From Ruminococcus sp. (lineage in GTDB: Bacteria > Bacillota > Clostridia > Oscillospirales > Ruminococcaceae), in NCBI GenBank assembly GCA_021201755.1, contig JAJQEI010000024.1, forward strand, positions 1 to 64,000: DNA of 64,000 nucleotides, given 5' to 3'. The position numbers were made by a program, and so were the translations under genes. Each line of letters starts with the position of its first letter. Position 1 is the stretch's first letter. The notes beneath the pieces were generated by a model. It made no database searches and had not been told where the DNA came from. It saw only the letters and a list, made by a program, of their open reading frames with translations. Shown piece by piece: positions 20,733 to 30,735 of the stretch.

Positions 20733-21239
20733 ATGATTATGAAAAAAATGGATTTTTGTGTCGCCGTAATGATAGCTTCGATTGTTTTCACCGGTTGTTC
20801 TGATGTTGAAAATTCGGAAGAAAGCAGCGGTACTACTGCATCAACAACTGATGTTATTGTATAAACAACAAATGATACCGATGTAGATCCTGATTTAGCA
20901 GTTGACGGCGACCCCTTAAACTGTATTCTCTATGAAGGCACGTATTACTATGGCTTATGCTTTTATGGGGATGAACCGTTTATGCCGGAAGATGCAGTCT
21001 ATATTGGCGAATCGAACGACGCTTCATATACAGATGATGTTTCACTTTCCAGCACGACGAATATTCCAACAGAAGAATTACAAACCAATTGGACAAACGG
21101 CGGTGCGGAGCTTTATGCTACATTTGATGGAGACACCATTACTGCCTTTTATGCAACTATTACGGATGATCATGCTACAACAAGCTATGTATCACTGGAA
21201 AATTTAAGGACTGATGCACCTGATTACTACGCATTTTAA
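20733..21239 (+). pseudogene. putative lipoprotein interrupted by in-frame TAA at 20862-20864
   Basis: MIMKKMDFCVAVMIASIVFTGCSDVENSEESS...DVIV*TTNDTDVDPDLAVDGD..., same frame as ORF 20982..21239; lipobox FTGC. Confidence 0.65.
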
Positions 21240-21254
21240 AATTATTGATCTGTA

Positions 21255-21300
21255 CAAAAAAGCCGTACCTTTTTCGTTTTCAAGTAGGTATGGCTTTTTT
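21255..21300. terminator. bidirectional intrinsic terminator
   Basis: AAAAAAGCCGTACCT ... AGGTATGGCTTTTTT. Confidence 0.7.
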
Positions 21301-21312
21301 CATCTGTTTCTG

Positions 21313-22014
21313 TTATTTCGATTTTGCGATATCCTGCATAAAATCCCGCAATTCACCCAATATTTTTGTCTGTTCCTCTGCTTGCTGTTCTTGCTTTATG
21401 TTGTGTGATTTTTTGATTTGCGTATGGCACAGGCACATACCGGAGAGAAGACTAAGCATCGCACCAAATCCACCAATCAAACATCCTAGTTCTTTTACAA
21501 TGGCTTCTGAATTTATTGTTTCTTTCCAAATACTGTTTTTGATGTTAACCACCACTTTATAAATATATGTGTAAAAATCTCCGCCAAATGAAGAGCTATC
21601 ATGAAGCGTAGCAGCAGAACCTCTCACTCCAGCTTGTCCAAGCACGATCGCCATAATCATCAGAAATACACCAACAGCAATTCCTATGATGCATAGCCAC
21701 ACAATTAAGGTATATGCTTTGCTCGGCACTTTGGCTGATGTATTTTCAGCATCATCATGGTACAATGGATCTTCCGAAGGGTCGCTTAAAGCGATACGTT
21801 CCTCCGCATCCGGCTCATATCCACAGCCCAAACACCGTGTCGCACTTTTCATATTCGTAAAACCACATACAGGACAAAACCATCCACCACTTTCTTCTAC
21901 TTCTAATCGCCGAAACTCTTCCTCACTCATTTCCACACCGGCATTTACTTGACACGCTGCACAACACTGTACATCATTTTCTAATTTCTTTCCGCATTTT
22001 TTACAATATGACAT
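21313..22014 (-). CDS. zinc-ribbon membrane protein
   Basis: YCKKCGKKLENDVQCCAAC and FCPVCGFTNMKSATRCLGCGYEP; two TM segments. Confidence 0.7.
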   Translation of the reverse strand: MSYCKKCGKKLENDVQCCAACQVNAGVEMSEEEFRRLEVEESGGWFCPVCGFTNMKSATRCLGCGYEPDAEERIALSDPSEDPLYHDDAENTSAKVPSKAYTLIVWLCIIGIAVGVFLMIMAIVLGQAGVRGSAATLHDSSSFGGDFYTYIYKVVVNIKNSIWKETINSEAIVKELGCLIGGFGAMLSLLSGMCLCHTQIKKSHNIKQEQQAEEQTKILGELRDFMQDIAKSK

Positions 22015-22273
22015 GAGCTTTCACCTCCCAAAAAATTATTTATAATTTCCTCCATTTTCGAACAAGCAATTCGATGCCGTCCTCATCAAAATTTATCTCG
22101 CCAAATCTCACTTTTTCTGCACAAAACATACGAATTTGATTTGACAATGCATAGTATAATATATATTTGTGAAAAAAAGCGAAAGTTTGGTGAAACTTAT
22201 TTCACATATTCAACACATCCTAAGCATCTTGAACGACAACTAGTCAACTTCTGCGTGACATCGGCTTTTTCAC

Positions 22274-22302
22274 TTGACAACATCCACAAAATATAGTACA
22301 AT
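22274..22302 (+). promoter_or_regulatory. promoter of teichoic-acid type cluster
   Basis: TTGACA-17-TACAAT. Confidence 0.6.
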
Positions 22303-22359
22303 AGACACAGATTGATTTTTATTTGTTATTTCGTAAAATCTGTGAAAAGGATGTGTCTT

Positions 22360-23079
22360 ATGATTTTTGGCGCAATTTTAGCTGGCGGTACCGGCTCCCG
22401 TATGGGAAATTATACCCTTCCCAAACAATTCTTACCTCTTGGCGATATGCCCATTATTATTCATGTCGTAGAAAAATTTCTTGTTCACCCTAAAATTGAC
22501 TGTGTCGTCATCGGTGTGAATCCCGAATGGCATCAATATATGTTGGACTTGATAGAAAAATATTTTCCCAATCAATCCAACTTACTTCTCGTTGATGGCG
22601 GCACCGACCGCAATAGTACGATTGACCACATCATCTGCGAAATACGCAAGCACAGCCAAAATGACGATGACATTATCGTTACTCATGATGCAGTTCGTCC
22701 GTTCGTCACCGTAAAGATGATTTCAGACAATATCACACTTGCAAAAAAATATGGTATATGCGATACAGTGATTCCAGCAACAGACACCATTGTCTATTCC
22801 GAAAATCATATGTATATTACAGATATTCCCATTCGGAAAAATGTCTATCAAGGTCAAACACCACAGAGCTTTCAAATTAAACTCTTTGAAGATGTCTATC
22901 ACGCAATGACAAAAGAAGAACTAGACACCGTGACAGATGCCTGCAAAATGTTCATGCTAAAGGGTCATCAGGTCTATTTGGCAGAAGGACACGTTTCAAA
23001 TATCAAGATTACGTATGCGGATGATTACAAATCCGCACAGATTATGCTAGGTAGTATGAATGGAGAAAAAATGTCATGA
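22360..23079 (+). CDS. tarI: IspD/TarI-family cytidylyltransferase, probably D-ribitol-5-phosphate cytidylyltransferase by context
   Basis: AILAGGTGSRMGNYTLPKQFLPLG, THDAVRPFV; overlaps the following dehydrogenase (ATGA). Confidence 0.8.
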   Translation: MIFGAILAGGTGSRMGNYTLPKQFLPLGDMPIIIHVVEKFLVHPKIDCVVIGVNPEWHQYMLDLIEKYFPNQSNLLLVDGGTDRNSTIDHIICEIRKHSQNDDDIIVTHDAVRPFVTVKMISDNITLAKKYGICDTVIPATDTIVYSENHMYITDIPIRKNVYQGQTPQSFQIKLFEDVYHAMTKEELDTVTDACKMFMLKGHQVYLAEGHVSNIKITYADDYKSAQIMLGSMNGEKMS

Positions 23080-24098
23080 TCAATCATTTGTACCGACTAA
23101 CAAGCCCATTTTTGATAGAACGCTGTTGCAGCGAAATAAACCTGCAAGACAAAAATCACTTGATTATTCAGCCAAAAAAACTTTCGATTTGTAAAGCTGA
23201 TATGCGATATTACTTCGGTCTGCGAGATGCTGCGGTTTTGGAAAAGCGACTGCCTATGGCACTTATCCACGAAGCTTGTGGTGAAGTATTATATGACCCG
23301 AATGGAATTTTTCAAAAGCATCAAAAGGTCGTTCTTCTGCCAAATATCGGAGGAACAGATGATTTCTACTTGGAAAATTATCGCTTGGATTCTATATTTC
23401 GCTCCAGCAAGGCAGACGGCTTTATGCAAGAGCTAGTGTCAATTTCACCAGATCAAGTCGTTTCGTATCAAAGAGATGGTTACGATGATGTGTTTGCCTT
23501 TACAGAATTTATAAGCGTTGGCGTTCATGCAGTAGACAGCTTTTTGAAAATATCCCACAATAGAAGAAATCATATCTGCGTATTTGGCGACGGTGCATTG
23601 TCCTATGTGGTTAGTAGTGTATTAAAAAAGAAACTGCCACACACGAAAATTACAGTAATGGGAAAGCATCCCTCCAAACTACAATATTTCACATTTGTAG
23701 ATAAAACTATAAATGTGAATTATCAAAAACCAAAAGCAGAATACGACCATGCATTTGAATGCACTGGTGGTAGTGGTTGTGCCAAAGCAATCAATCAAAT
23801 TATTGATATTATTCACCCACAGGGAACAATTATGCTACTGGGAGTCAGCGAAGAGCCTGTAGCAATAAATACTCGCATGGTATTGGAAAAAGGTCTAACG
23901 CTCATGGGTAGAAGCCGTTCCGGCAAGAAGGATTTTGAACAAGCTGTGGAGATGATCACAACTGACCGTGTTTTTGCCTCTCGTATGAAACACTTGATTT
24001 CAGAAAAAATCGATGTTGCTTTTATCAATGATATTAGTCGTGCATTTGACCTTGCACAAACGGTTGACTTTAAGGTGATTATGAATTGGCTAATGTAA
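23076..24098 (+). CDS. tarJ: TarJ-like ribulose-5-phosphate reductase (MDR family)
   Basis: Position after TarI, RPKKLSICKADMRYYFG-like N-terminus, zinc-dependent dehydrogenase fold, FECTGGSGCAKAINQIIDIIHPQGTIMLLGVSEEPV. Confidence 0.78.
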   Translation: MINHLYRLTSPFLIERCCSEINLQDKNHLIIQPKKLSICKADMRYYFGLRDAAVLEKRLPMALIHEACGEVLYDPNGIFQKHQKVVLLPNIGGTDDFYLENYRLDSIFRSSKADGFMQELVSISPDQVVSYQRDGYDDVFAFTEFISVGVHAVDSFLKISHNRRNHICVFGDGALSYVVSSVLKKKLPHTKITVMGKHPSKLQYFTFVDKTINVNYQKPKAEYDHAFECTGGSGCAKAINQIIDIIHPQGTIMLLGVSEEPVAINTRMVLEKGLTLMGRSRSGKKDFEQAVEMITTDRVFASRMKHLISEKIDVAFINDISRAFDLAQTVDFKVIMNWLM

Positions 24099-26392
24099 TG
24101 ACAAACCGAGAAATCGGCTTTTTTCAAAAAGAAATTAGATTGCTCTATCGTAACGGCATATTAGGAATACGCTCCCTTGGACAGAGCATTTTGGGAATTT
24201 TATGTTATCATTTCTCCTCTCATAAAAATTCTAATGACGTAGAATTGCTCTACGCAAATCTCTATTGTAATCCTGCTAAAACTGTCGTTACATTATATCG
24301 TAATGGCGTGTTGCAAAGACGATTTTTACAGCAATGCTTTTTGGCATGGGGAAAACATAAAATCCGTCGAAATACTCTCCAACAAAATCCAAACGATTCT
24401 CCAAAACCAATTTTTCCTACGGCGTTTTTACAATATTATGAGAAAGCGTTCTCCATGGCAAAACCCATCTCACAGGAACTGCAAGCAACATTTTTCAAAA
24501 CCTGCGAAGCACGGTTAAAATATCACTTTTTTTTTCCACGAAAAAATCTTGATGTACCGCTTCCAACCGAATGTGAAAATTGGAGCGAGCGTTTCTTCAC
24601 GTTGCTGGAAAAAACGGATCTGGAAATGATTTTACAGAGCGATATTTCAGATATGGCAATGCACTATTTTCTACGATTAAAAATGCAGCTTCCCAATTGT
24701 AAAACAAAACCATATTTCGAATGCAATTCTGATGGAATCATGCGTATTTCTGTATTACAGCACATCATTTTAGAAGAAAAATCGCTTATCTGCGAGATTC
24801 GGACAATCAAATGTATAGATGAAAAACTACAAATCTATGGTTATTTTCCATCTCAGATATTAAGCTATTTTCGCATTTGGGATTGGAATGCTGTCCGATT
24901 ATACGCAGAGGATTCTTTAGGGCAACAAAATCCGCTGCCACTTTATGATTCAAGTTTGAGTTACTTTGAATCCTACGAGAAAACAGCCTTTTTCGGCTTC
25001 TTTCGATTGCAAGTACCACTGATTCATCAAAACCAAATGAAAATAACTTGTAAAATTTATGGCAATATTGTGCCACTGAAGTGGAAATTTTCCAATACCG
25101 TTCCTATCACAAAGGATGGCGATTTTTTTCTGTACAATGATTATCGCATTTCTTTCAATCGCAGTATTTTTTTCATAGAATTGCTGCGGGCATCAGAGTT
25201 ACGACGTGAGCAGCTTCATCTAATGGAAAAATATCCTAAAAACAGTACTGTTACACAAAAGCGAAAAGCTGTCTTAAATGTACAAAAACAGGAGCGAATT
25301 TGGCTTTATTCTGATTATGTATCTGTCCAAACCGACAACGGTGCATTTCAATTCCTGCACGATGTGCAAAAAGACGACGGCATCATGCGATTTTACGTGA
25401 CAGCACGGGAGGATTTATTTGACGCTGGTGTTATCGACGCTAAATACACAGCACAAGTGCTACAATTCGGAAGCGAAGCGCATCAGATATACTTTTTAGC
25501 AGCAGAAAAAATTTTCGCAGCATTTGTAGATGCACCAAATTGTCTGAATCCTTTTTCTGATATGGATTTCCCATACTATGTGGATTTGTTCCATGCAGAA
25601 ATTATTTATTTACAGCACGGAATTTTACAAGCGCATATTCCTTGGAAATATTCCCCTGTTTCAGAACAATTTCACGCTGATAAGCTTGTAATATCTTCAA
25701 AATTTGAAATGGAACAGCTGATACAAAAATATCATTTTTTTCCCGATCAGCTTCTGCCTATGGGAATGCCACGATATGACATAATTCCGAAGCTGAGAAC
25801 TTATGGGAAAAAAATTTTATATGCACCTTCATGGAGAGCCTTTATAGAAGATGTCCTCAACTCTACTTTTTGGAAGAAGATAATGGCTTTTTTACGCAAT
25901 CCATCGTTGGAACATTTTTTAGAAACATATAACTTAGAATTGGATTTTAAGCTGCATCCTATGTTTGAAAAATACACAAAAAATATACAACAAATCAGTC
26001 CAAGAATTGTACTGCGGAACGGATGGGTCTCACAGGAGGAATATCAAATTTTTCTGACGGATTTTTCTTCTTATGTGTTCGATTTTGCGTATTTGAAAAT
26101 TCCAGTAATTTATTTTTTGCCAGATGCAACGGAATTTCAGACAGGTGCTTATCAATACCGAGAATTGGATCTGGCTTATGCGGACGGCTTTGGTAATCTT
26201 TTTACACAAGCAGAACAAGTAGTAACAGAACTCTACCACATTGCAGAAAATCATTTTCAACCGGAAGAAAAATTTCTTTCTCGTATGGAACAATTCTTTC
26301 TACCTACAGAAAACTGTCGAGAACGATTGTATGCAATGTGTTTCACAGACGGATCCATATCGTCCGTCACCAACAGCGAATTTATGGAGTGA
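24098..26392 (+). CDS. CDP-glycerol/CDP-ribitol phosphotransferase (TagF/TarL-like)
   Basis: DLFHAEIIYLQHGILQAHIPWKYSP, KLVISSKFEMEQL, GMPRYD, LTDFSSYVFDFAYLKIPVIYF; start ATG overlaps tarJ stop. Confidence 0.8.
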   Translation: MTNREIGFFQKEIRLLYRNGILGIRSLGQSILGILCYHFSSHKNSNDVELLYANLYCNPAKTVVTLYRNGVLQRRFLQQCFLAWGKHKIRRNTLQQNPNDSPKPIFPTAFLQYYEKAFSMAKPISQELQATFFKTCEARLKYHFFFPRKNLDVPLPTECENWSERFFTLLEKTDLEMILQSDISDMAMHYFLRLKMQLPNCKTKPYFECNSDGIMRISVLQHIILEEKSLICEIRTIKCIDEKLQIYGYFPSQILSYFRIWDWNAVRLYAEDSLGQQNPLPLYDSSLSYFESYEKTAFFGFFRLQVPLIHQNQMKITCKIYGNIVPLKWKFSNTVPITKDGDFFLYNDYRISFNRSIFFIELLRASELRREQLHLMEKYPKNSTVTQKRKAVLNVQKQERIWLYSDYVSVQTDNGAFQFLHDVQKDDGIMRFYVTAREDLFDAGVIDAKYTAQVLQFGSEAHQIYFLAAEKIFAAFVDAPNCLNPFSDMDFPYYVDLFHAEIIYLQHGILQAHIPWKYSPVSEQFHADKLVISSKFEMEQLIQKYHFFPDQLLPMGMPRYDIIPKLRTYGKKILYAPSWRAFIEDVLNSTFWKKIMAFLRNPSLEHFLETYNLELDFKLHPMFEKYTKNIQQISPRIVLRNGWVSQEEYQIFLTDFSSYVFDFAYLKIPVIYFLPDATEFQTGAYQYRELDLAYADGFGNLFTQAEQVVTELYHIAENHFQPEEKFLSRMEQFFLPTENCRERLYAMCFTDGSISSVTNSEFME

Positions 26393-26403
26393 TGATAATA
26401 AAC

Positions 26404-28335
26404 ATGACAAATCTAAACAACATGGGGATTTTTCAAGGGTTTGAGGATGAACAAGCACATACAATTGCAGCACAGCTGCAACAGCGAAATGATGAAATGG
26501 CAAAGATGAAAAAGAAACAAAAACCATTTCTTCGCATTACCAAAATTGCTTTCAAAAGAATCATCTTGAATATTGAAGGTGAAATTGGAGGCTGGGATTA
26601 TCTGCTTGAACAAACAGACTGGACCAAACTAAAAAATCACTATGGTGTTCGATTTGTATCAGACGATCGGAAGCGGGTTTTTTATCCAGATTATTTTGAA
26701 GTAGATTCCGAAGGAAAATTTCAAATCAAATTGAACATTATGTGTTCTAATAAAGAACTGCCACTGCAAACAGGATTGTACGATCTAGTATTATTTCAAA
26801 AGTATCCAAAATATGAGAACGAGACAAATTGGACAAAAGATCCAAAAGGAGATTTATTGCGCTTTGGTACAAACCTCTATCGATTACGCTACGACGACGA
26901 TGGTTATGTTCAAGAAAAAAAACTTTTAACGCAAGAATATCCCGCATTTATTGATGAGACACTTCCACATTTGTGCAACAATCTAGTAAAAAATCCATGG
27001 AATTTCAAGGTAAATAAAACAAAGTTTAGTTGGCTTCATGTCTTATCCAATGAAGATATGGATACGGCTAGATTTCAACTTTCTGTAAATTATATGCCTT
27101 TCCCGAATTATGGTGTATTGTTCTTACATCACAAGCTACGACTTCAAAAAATTCGTATTGGACTTTCCACATGGAAAGGGAATATCTATAAAGATATCGC
27201 CGATTTTAAGATGTGGACGTTTCAAAAATTAAATCGCCTTTTTCAGAAATTCGCCAAACATGAGGGCAATATCATTCTATTTTGCTCTAATGCCCGTGCA
27301 GAAATTAGTGGAAACGAAAAATTTATTTATGACCGTATGTTAGAACGAAACCTCGACAAAAAATTTCAATTTCGCTTCGATTTCAAAAATAACATCAATA
27401 CCAATCGTTCTATTTGGAAAATGATTAAATTTGACTATTATTTAGCAACCTCTGATGTGATTGTCCTAGACGATTATTATCCGATTATCTATGACTTGAA
27501 ATACGACAAACGTGTAAAGGTCGTGCAAGTTTGGCACGCCTGCGGTGCTTTTAAAACAGTGGGATTTGAACGAATTGAAAAAAAAGATGCTCCTCACTTT
27601 AACTCCCTGACGCACAAATGCTACACACACGTCATCGTCAGCTCTGAAATCTCTGCAAAACACAATGCAGAAGCGTTTTGCCTCTCCGAAGATAAATTTT
27701 ACATTACAGGAATTCCTCGGACAGACTTGTTTTTTAACCAATCCTATCGAGAAATTACTACAGAGAAAATGCTGGAGTGCTTTCCACAGTGTAAAGGGAA
27801 AAAAGTATACCTATATGCGCCAACATTTCGTGGCACTAACGCAAGAGATGCATATTTCCCATTCGGTGCAGTAGATTTGGAACAATGGGGACAATTGTTG
27901 GAAGAAGAAGACGCCATTCTAATTTTAAAAATGCATCCTTTTGTCACACAGCATATGGATATTCCCAAGAATTATCGAGATCGGATTTTAGATGCTACCG
28001 ACTACAGAGAAGTCAACGACATTTTATTTTTGGTAGACATATTGATTACAGATTATTCTTCTGTTATCTATGAAATGTCTTTATTACGCAAACCTATGAT
28101 ATTTTATGCATTTGATCAACGTTCTTATGAATATTCCCGTGATTTCTATGAACCGTATGAGGAAACAGTTCCAGGAAAAATCGTCCACGATTTTGACGAG
28201 TTGATAGACTGCTTACGGAATGGTGATTACGAATATTATAAAATGGATCATTTCATTCAAAAAAATTTCGCACATACCGACGGAAAATCTACCGATCGTA
28301 TCATTGATCAGATTTTCTTAGACAAAAAACGATAG
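26404..28335 (+). CDS. CDP-glycerol/CDP-ribitol phosphotransferase (TagF/TarL-like)
   Basis: KVVQVWHACGAFKTVGFERI, THVIVSSE, GIPRTDLFF, ITDYSSVIYEMSLLRKPMIFYAFD. Confidence 0.88.
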   Translation: MTNLNNMGIFQGFEDEQAHTIAAQLQQRNDEMAKMKKKQKPFLRITKIAFKRIILNIEGEIGGWDYLLEQTDWTKLKNHYGVRFVSDDRKRVFYPDYFEVDSEGKFQIKLNIMCSNKELPLQTGLYDLVLFQKYPKYENETNWTKDPKGDLLRFGTNLYRLRYDDDGYVQEKKLLTQEYPAFIDETLPHLCNNLVKNPWNFKVNKTKFSWLHVLSNEDMDTARFQLSVNYMPFPNYGVLFLHHKLRLQKIRIGLSTWKGNIYKDIADFKMWTFQKLNRLFQKFAKHEGNIILFCSNARAEISGNEKFIYDRMLERNLDKKFQFRFDFKNNINTNRSIWKMIKFDYYLATSDVIVLDDYYPIIYDLKYDKRVKVVQVWHACGAFKTVGFERIEKKDAPHFNSLTHKCYTHVIVSSEISAKHNAEAFCLSEDKFYITGIPRTDLFFNQSYREITTEKMLECFPQCKGKKVYLYAPTFRGTNARDAYFPFGAVDLEQWGQLLEEEDAILILKMHPFVTQHMDIPKNYRDRILDATDYREVNDILFLVDILITDYSSVIYEMSLLRKPMIFYAFDQRSYEYSRDFYEPYEETVPGKIVHDFDELIDCLRNGDYEYYKMDHFIQKNFAHTDGKSTDRIIDQIFLDKKR

Positions 28336-28341
28336 AATAAG

Positions 28342-28384
28342 AAAAACCGTACCTACTTTGAAAACAAAGAAGGTGCGGTTTTTA
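28342..28384 (+). terminator. intrinsic terminator
   Basis: AAAAACCGTACCT ... AGGTGCGGTTTTT. Confidence 0.7.
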
Positions 28385-28443
28385 TGTATAACACCTTGTC
28401 CGCTTGCATACACTACTGTATCATACAAAAAGGCGGTGATTTC

Positions 28444-29567
28444 ATGCATAGACGGAAAAAGCGTCAAAACTTCATCTTTTTTGGATTTTTAAGCGTTATG
28501 GCTATTCTTCCCCTCATCACCACATTATAAAAAAGCGATGCAGACGTTCCTTCTGCGTTTTTCCTGTCCGACACATCGAAAAATTCTACAGACACCGAGG
28601 CGTGGTATAATCTGGAGGATAACTGGAACGTTGCATCCGATGGATTCGGCTGGCAAGAAGAAACAGTGCCTGCCGTCACATTCAGCACAATCGAAAGCAC
28701 CACAGAAGCAACTAATTCAGAAAATGCCGGCGAAAAGCCCTATCCCACTCAATGGACACTGAATACAGACACAACCGTTCAACGCACCTATTATGGTACA
28801 TATTCCGGAACACGTTTTTTAACCTTGCTGACGGTGGACAGGTACAAAATAAAACAAGCCTTTCCAACACTGCATTGCTTGCTGAATCGAAGCTTTCACC
28901 CGCATTCACCATTGATTTAGAGAGCGGCGAGCCACAAGTACTCATTATACATACCCACACAACAGAATCCTTTGAGCCATACATTCGCTCCAGCTTCGAC
29001 ACCAGTTTTAATTATCGCACTACAGATTCTGCATATAATGTCATCGCTGTTGGAAATGCTATTACAGAACAACTCGAAGCCGCCGGAATTGCAGTAATTC
29101 ACGACACCACCATTCATGACTATCCTTCATATAATGGCTCATATGAGCGCAGTGCCGAAACCGTAAAAGCGATTCTGGCGGAATATCCTACTATTTGTGT
29201 AGTACTAGACGTTCATCGAGATGCCATTCAAGATGGGAATACACTGTTGCAGCCAGTGGTAGAAATCGATGGAAAAGAATCCGCACAGGTGATGATTATC
29301 TCCGGCTGTGATGATGGCACAATGGATATGCCTCAATATCTTCAAAACTTTCACTTTGCTTGTCGTTTCCAATCTAGTATGGAAAGTCGATATCCGGGAC
29401 TGACACGTCCCATCCTGTTCGACTATCGCAAATATAATCAAGATTTAACTACAGGTAGCCTTCTTATTGAAGTGGGAACCCACGGGAACACATTGGAACA
29501 AGTGGTATATGCAGGAGAACTTGTGGAAAAATCTCTCGCTGAAACGCTACTCCAATTAGCCGAATAG
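28444..29567 (+). pseudogene. spoIIP: stage II sporulation protein P (SpoIIP), disrupted by TAA at 28528-28530 and by a -1 shift in a T-run near 28815-28820
   Basis: Frame 1 MHRRKKRQNFIFFGFLSVMAILPLITTL*KSDADVPS...GTYSGTR then frame of 28752..29567: FFNLADGGQVQNKTSLSNTALL...PQVLIIHTHTTESFEP...DVHRDAIQ...LLIEVGTHGNTLEQ; adding one T to the T6 run gives GTRFFNLADGGQ. Confidence 0.85.
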
Positions 29568-29576
29568 GAGGTCTTT

Positions 29577-29891
29577 ATGTCCTAAAAAAGAAGGCGTCGC
29601 TTACGCAAAATTGCTGTCGGACTATTATTATACCTGATTCTGTGGGGATTCTTCTGGTGTTTTCTTTTAGTAGAGACACGTTCCTACAACCGACTCACCC
29701 ACGAACTGGTGACAATGGCACAGCTGACCATACAAAACAACAGCGTGACGCTCCGCCTAGCGGAACACGCTTCCACATGGTATTATCCAGACGATATGGA
29801 ATCGGTCTATTTTTGGATCGCCACCTTGCCCTCTGCTTCCATCGATTGGGCAATCACCACCTGGCAGCTGCTTTGGAACAATTGCCACTGA
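29577..29891 (+). pseudogene. small membrane protein gene with a stop at codon 3 (MS*KRRRRLRKIAVGLLLYLILWGFFWCFLL...)
   Basis: ATG TCC TAA AAA AGA AGG preceded by GGAGG; open downstream in same frame to 29891. Confidence 0.55.
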
Positions 29892-29897
29892 ATCCGT

Positions 29898-30491
29898 TCA
29901 AACCAGCGGTGTCATACGTTTTCGAAGTCGTTTTGACATTCCCTCGCCATGAATGGCATAAAATCGATTCAGCTCTCCCCGATAGACAAGCTTTGCTGCC
30001 GGCAGATGACGCAAATCATCTGGCGTGTATAAAGATGGAGATTTTTCCAGTGTTACACCTGTGTATTCCAAAATTCGAGCTACAAATTCTGCACAGTGCA
30101 TCTTTCTTTGCCGCATCCAACAAATATGCAAATAAGTAGTACACAATCCCAATAAGTTATAGGAGTAACGAGAGCGACACAATTTAAAATGATCTAAATA
30201 GACGGTCAGTTTCCGCTTTGATTCTATCGTCAAAGGAATCACATAGATCTCACACGGAATCTGCTGAAACATACCAAATGTCCCCTTCCCTATTACTTCT
30301 TGGTTAAATGTCGCCGGCAATGGAAAATGGCGAAACGTTCGACAAAAACTATAAATTTCTTCCAGAGATAAATCTAACGCAATAGAGGCGTAATTATAAG
30401 GTTTTTTTGTAAATAACTGTATAAATTTCAAAACTCTGGTACCCGTTTGACTTAGTAAAATAAACATATATTCTTGCATTTCATCACTCAA
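29898..30491 (-). CDS. hypothetical protein, possible permuted papain-fold (YiiX/C92-like) enzyme
   Basis: MHCAEFVARILEYTGV motif; 197 aa. Confidence 0.45.
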   Translation of the reverse strand: MSDEMQEYMFILLSQTGTRVLKFIQLFTKKPYNYASIALDLSLEEIYSFCRTFRHFPLPATFNQEVIGKGTFGMFQQIPCEIYVIPLTIESKRKLTVYLDHFKLCRSRYSYNLLGLCTTYLHICWMRQRKMHCAEFVARILEYTGVTLEKSPSLYTPDDLRHLPAAKLVYRGELNRFYAIHGEGMSKRLRKRMTPLV

Positions 30492-30534
30492 TTCGTTTGT
30501 TTTCTATGTTCTTCAAATATTATATCATACCCTC

Positions 30535-30563
30535 TTGCATTTTTCAAGGGAATATGGTATAAT
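30535..30563 (+). promoter_or_regulatory. promoter of tRNA-Arg
   Basis: TTGCAT-17-TATAAT just upstream of tRNA. Confidence 0.7.
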
Positions 30564-30588
30564 ATTTTTTGTTGAGTCGTTTTTATAT

Positions 30589-30665
30589 GCGCCTGTAGCT
30601 CAGCTGGATAGAGTGTCAGACTCCGACTCTGAAGGTCGTGCGTTCGAATCGCATCAGGCGTACCA
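30589..30665 (+). tRNA. tRNA-Arg(CCG)
   Basis: GCGCCTGTAGCTCAGCTGGATAGAGTGTCAGACTCCGACTCTGAAGGTCGTGCGTTCGAATCGCATCAGGCGTACCA; anticodon loop CTCCGAC. Confidence 0.93.
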
Positions 30666-30735
30666 AAATTTAAAATCTGATTTTATTACAAAAGAAAGTC
30701 GCATTTTATATGTGGCTTTCTTTTTTATTCAATCG

